Shown: positions 4,571 to 7,428 of the stretch, in pieces
How positions within the stretch are numbered: position 1 is the first letter of the stretch
Layout: every line of letters begins with the position of its first letter
Source of the DNA: Bifidobacterium breve
Lineage (GTDB): Bacteria > Bacteroidota > Bacteroidia > Cytophagales > UBA9547
Length of the DNA: 7,428 nt
Reading direction: 5' to 3'
Assembly (NCBI GenBank): GCA_943325655.2
Contig: CALPQG020000116.1
Coordinates: 1-7,428, forward strand
Translations under genes and position numbers: made by a program
The notes under the pieces: generated by a model
Database searches by the model: none
The model's input: the letters and a program-made list of their open reading frames with translations, nothing else
What the model was told of the DNA's origin: nothing

Positions 4571-7093
4571 GTGAAGAAAAATTTAACCATTACCATACTT
4601 GTATTTTTTACCCTAACCAATGCTTTCTCCCAAGAAAAAGAACTCCTTCCTTGGAGTTGGTTTGGCTATGGAGGTTTGATGCAGGTAAATACAAGCAATA
4701 AGACTACTATTGGAAAACAAGAAGCACTATTTACAGATTACAATGCTTCTTTGATGTGTGGATTGGGTGGTTTGTACGCCTTCAACAATTATTTTGCCGT
4801 AGGGCCAAGTATTCGAATTGGTAGTGCTTCTAAAACAAATTTTAATGTAGGAATTATTGGTATTGGACCAATTTTTCAATTCAATATTTTCAAAACGACC
4901 CGTAAATTTTCGCCTTATATTTTCTTAGAACCTAATTTTTCTTATGTAAAAATGAGCAGAGATGCTCATCAAATCAACATCACTGGCGAAAACACCTCTG
5001 CTGGATTTGTAATTGATGACCAAAATGTGGACATCTCTTCTGCCTCTGCAAGCTCCAATGTTTGGGGAGTTTCAGCCGGAATGGGTTTGGATTATAGAAT
5101 CGCACAACGCTGGAAGTTGTTTTCAGAAGTAGGCTTTAACCGCTATTTCACTACCAATTCTTCCTATTTTACCGACAATTTTACCAATGTTTCTGCACTG
5201 ATGTATACCGACATGGTTGTTGGGATAAGGTGCAATATGGCGAAAATCAAAAAATTAAAAGAACAGGATAAAAACAGGGTACTTGCAAAAATTCATAAAG
5301 ATTCTTTAAATGCTAAAGGAAGTCTTTCTATAGTGGGTAAACTCGATGGCTTTCAACAAAATGGTGATGGCGTGACAGTATTATTGGTGAATGAAAAAGG
5401 AGAAATCATCAAGCAAACCCTTACGGACAAAGAAGGTTATTTTGTGTTTACCAAAATTGACAAAGAAAATTACGACATTGTTCTTGAACAGCCACTTCCA
5501 AATGTAACCGCCAACGCCTTTACCGAAAGTGATGAGTCTATTCTTAAATTCGACAAGAATGAACTCTCTATTTTAAAAAACAACAACAGTCAAAATGTTA
5601 AAGAAATAGTGATTGGGCAGGCGCTTAACAAGACGACCAATTTGCCTGCATCTGATATTCAAGTGTATTTGCTCAACCAAAAAAATGAATTGGTTGCACT
5701 TACCACCACCGATGCCAAAGGCTATTTTGCTTACAAAGATTTGCCTCCGTCTGATTACAAAATATTGTTTTCTACACCATACCCAACCATCAAGTCAAAC
5801 GTAACTTATGCCCTGAGTGATTCCGATATTTCCATCAAAGACGATTCGCTAACAAAAGACAGCAAGCTTCTGATCTATGGAAAAGTGGAAAGCAATGGAA
5901 GTACGCAAAGTCTTGCCCAGGAAATATTCTTGATTGACAGCAATGGCAAAATCATCAAAACCACTACTGCCGACAAAGAAGGTTATTTTGCCTTCACAAA
6001 GATTCCCGGAGTCGATTACCATATCGTTATCAACAATGGCGACCACAAACTGAAGATAAATACCAATTATGAAATTTCAGATCCTGATTTGTTTGTAGCC
6101 GAATCGGCGCTACCTAAATTTAAATATACCAAAATAGCCAATGACACTACCTCGAGGGCTGTAAACCAAATATTAACCGGTAAAGTTACCGCTATAAATC
6201 CTGACCAGTCGGTAGAAGACTTGTCTATGTTATTGATTGATGATCAGGGAAATATAGTAGAAAGGGTGAAAACGGACAAAAAAGGGAATTTTGTATTTAC
6301 CAAATTGAGTCCGGCCAATTACCATGTAGTATTTGAACAAAAAAACACCAACCTCAAAGCCGAAGTATTCATTCCAGACGACAATACCTCATTAATGATT
6401 AGCAAAGAAGACCTCAATAAGTTTGAATTCAAGCGCATTAAAAAGGACACTTCTGAAACGCACAGCATCACCATCAACGGAATTACCCGACTTGCAAATA
6501 CCAACGAACCGGTGGAAGATGTATCGGTATTGCTGATGGATGAAAACGGTAACGTTGTTCGAAGAGAAAAAACCAACAAAGACGGTGTGTTCAACTTCAA
6601 ACATCTTGGTTCTGAAAATTATCAGATTAGGATAGAAAGTAAGGTTAAAAACATTGTGGCCAATTTCCAGGTTTTCGATGACCAATCTACGCTATCTATT
6701 AATGACAAGGATAAAAATGAAACAGAACAACAACCTGACTCTTTGCTCGGCACCATTTACTACAATAAAAACGTATTTTTGTTAGATGCTAAAATGACAT
6801 TGACACTTAACAAACTGATCAAATTCCTAAAAGCAAACCCAAAAACCATCAAATCTCTAGAACTGGATGCTTATGGTGATGCGTCGGGAACGGATGAATA
6901 CAACTTATGGCTTACCCAAAAACGTGCACAGGCCATTTATAACTATTTGGTGAGTAAAGGAATCAATAAAAAAATTATCAACATGCACCCTTACGGAAAA
7001 GCCCTCACGATTGACAGCAAAAACAGTGTTTCCGATCCGCAGCTGAATAGAAAAACCGATATCAAAGCCATTAAAATAAAGGCGGTTAAATAA
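4571..7093 (+). CDS. Outer-membrane beta-barrel / repeat / OmpA-like protein
   Basis: This is a modular envelope protein of 840 residues. GTG 4571 is taken as start because it begins a standard signal peptide (MKKNLTITILVFFTLTNAFS, probable cut before Q21) and no ATG lies in frame just upstream. Residues about 27-223 alternate aromatic and glycine-rich strands ending VVGIRCNM, like the Bacteroidota outer-membrane barrel fold. A charged linker (about 224-250) leads to five divergent beta-sandwich repeats (about 252-345, 346-432, 433-532, 533-632, 633-720), each with a core like TDKEGYFVFTKI...Y, of the carboxypeptidase-regulatory/Cna-B type. Residues 726-840 are an OmpA-like domain: GDASGTDEYN with D770, LTQKRAQAIYNYL with R785, and NRK (826-828) in place of the usual NRR. 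D770 and R785 match the pair that binds diaminopimelate of peptidoglycan. The protein would tie the outer membrane to the cell wall, with the repeats as a periplasmic spacer. It is the last gene of the probable operon. It is not the known T9SS OmpA protein PorE, which has TPR and WD40 parts. Confidence 0.88.
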   Translation: MKKNLTITILVFFTLTNAFSQEKELLPWSWFGYGGLMQVNTSNKTTIGKQEALFTDYNASLMCGLGGLYAFNNYFAVGPSIRIGSASKTNFNVGIIGIGPIFQFNIFKTTRKFSPYIFLEPNFSYVKMSRDAHQINITGENTSAGFVIDDQNVDISSASASSNVWGVSAGMGLDYRIAQRWKLFSEVGFNRYFTTNSSYFTDNFTNVSALMYTDMVVGIRCNMAKIKKLKEQDKNRVLAKIHKDSLNAKGSLSIVGKLDGFQQNGDGVTVLLVNEKGEIIKQTLTDKEGYFVFTKIDKENYDIVLEQPLPNVTANAFTESDESILKFDKNELSILKNNNSQNVKEIVIGQALNKTTNLPASDIQVYLLNQKNELVALTTTDAKGYFAYKDLPPSDYKILFSTPYPTIKSNVTYALSDSDISIKDDSLTKDSKLLIYGKVESNGSTQSLAQEIFLIDSNGKIIKTTTADKEGYFAFTKIPGVDYHIVINNGDHKLKINTNYEISDPDLFVAESALPKFKYTKIANDTTSRAVNQILTGKVTAINPDQSVEDLSMLLIDDQGNIVERVKTDKKGNFVFTKLSPANYHVVFEQKNTNLKAEVFIPDDNTSLMISKEDLNKFEFKRIKKDTSETHSITINGITRLANTNEPVEDVSVLLMDENGNVVRREKTNKDGVFNFKHLGSENYQIRIESKVKNIVANFQVFDDQSTLSINDKDKNETEQQPDSLLGTIYYNKNVFLLDAKMTLTLNKLIKFLKANPKTIKSLELDAYGDASGTDEYNLWLTQKRAQAIYNYLVSKGINKKIINMHPYGKALTIDSKNSVSDPQLNRKTDIKAIKIKAVK
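5324..6730 (+). repeat. Five tandem protein repeats within the OmpA-type gene
   Basis: The conserved 'T/A-D/N-x-x-G-x-F' core starts at residues 285, 380, 467, 568 and 668, a spacing of 95, 87, 101 and 100. Repeats 4 and 5 also share V-E-D then a run like VLLMDENGNVV. At DNA level the repeats have mostly diverged, but repeats 1 and 3 keep an identical 19-mer, GACAAAGAAGGTTATTTTG, at 5426-5444 and 5972-5990. The number of repeats probably sets the length of the periplasmic spacer. Confidence 0.8.
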
Positions 7094-7428
7094 GGGGGAT
7101 AAATAATTTTTGTTTGGGATAAAAATGGTAATTAATATTTGGGGCGTTCCCCGTTGCAAGTTGTTCAATTAAGGAATTTTGGTACTTTCTAATCCTTGTA
7201 AATCAGCTTAATCTGCCAAATATGTGTGCAATTTGGCCCCGTTATTCAACAGGGTTCTAATACCAAATACATTTTTAATATAGACCGTTTGTGTCAACTT
7301 TAATTTTATAATTCAGTAAATTTTATTTAGGATTAGGAGGATTTTTTTAAATTAAATTGAAAAAATTTTAGGTGATTTTTATAAAGATATAAATTTTCAA
7401 TAGGAGCTTATTTACAATGTGTTATGAA
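7094..7428. other. Intergenic region, no convincing gene
   Basis: These 335 nt follow the OmpA-type gene. No long frame or RNA gene is recognisable. A G+C-rich patch GGGGCGTTCCCC (7141-7152) and two adjoining hairpins (7215-7254) stand out from A+T-rich surroundings. No hairpin is followed directly by a T-tract, so the operon's terminator is not obvious. The last 100 nt or so are very A+T-rich. TAGGAG at 7401-7406 lies 10 nt before ATG 7417, and a second ATG is at 7424; a gene could start here and continue beyond the window, but only four codons are visible. Confidence 0.6.
7215..7254. other. Two adjoining hairpins
   Basis: GCCAAAT (7215-7221) pairs exactly with ATTTGGC (7231-7237) around a 9-nt loop. 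CCCCGTT (7237-7243) pairs with AACAGGG (7248-7254) with one mismatch around a 4-nt loop. The two stems share base 7237, so they could stack or compete. They lie about 120-160 nt after the OmpA stop codon. A role in 3'-end formation or as a leader element for the next gene is possible. Confidence 0.4.

Noticed and set aside
5613..5804. Plus-strand open frame of 63 codons inside the OmpA-type gene
   Set aside because: It is an out-of-frame shadow of the repeat region.
6319..6685. Two overlapping minus-strand open frames of 93 and 97 codons
   Set aside because: Both are antisense to repeats 4 and 5 of the OmpA-type gene, and neither product shows family motifs.
6905..7168. Minus-strand open frame of 87 codons across the end of the OmpA-type gene
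   Set aside because: Most of it is antisense to the conserved OmpA domain, with no independent start signal or similarity.

Overview
The window looks like a low-G+C Bacteroidota chromosome, probably of the Chitinophagales/Sphingobacteriales type; that placement is inference. The evidence is a TonB C-terminal domain, a type IX secretion (T9SS) sorting-domain fossil, a lipoprotein with a Bacteroidota-like signal, an OmpA protein with a barrel and carboxypeptidase-regulatory-like repeats, a TAnnTTTG promoter element, and the absence of strong Shine-Dalgarno sequences.

Left part (1-885): the 3' end of a TonB-family gene on the plus strand meets a small cytochrome b5-like gene on the minus strand, with 4 nt between their stop codons. 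Next, also on the minus strand, is a short frame matching only the C-terminal sorting domain of T9SS cargo proteins. It has no signal peptide and no passenger, so it reads as a fossil. An 11-bp perfect inverted repeat separates it from the cytochrome gene.

Middle (886-1693): this is a very A+T-rich junction (30 G+C in 120 nt counted over 901-1020) between minus-strand features on the left and a plus-strand cluster on the right. It holds two exact DnaA-box sequences in opposite orientation, a near-match just beside them, a 12-bp palindrome, and a frameshifted 5' fossil of an IS66-family transposase. A further relaxed DnaA-box match lies downstream. An origin of replication is possible but unproven.

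Right part (1694-7093): three genes in tandem on the plus strand, probably one operon. The first is a complete long-chain acyl-CoA synthetase (589 aa). Ten nt later comes an unrecognised lipoprotein (351 aa). After 41 nt comes an 840-aa outer-membrane protein made of a signal peptide, a beta-barrel, five divergent beta-sandwich repeats and an OmpA-like peptidoglycan-binding domain. The two envelope proteins are plausible partners; the link to fatty-acid activation is only by position.

The last 335 nt (7094-7428) have no convincing gene, but carry small hairpins and a G+C-rich patch. I see no tRNA, rRNA, CRISPR array or intact mobile element. No clearly new system is evident; the DnaA-box cluster and the lipoprotein/OmpA pair are the best leads.
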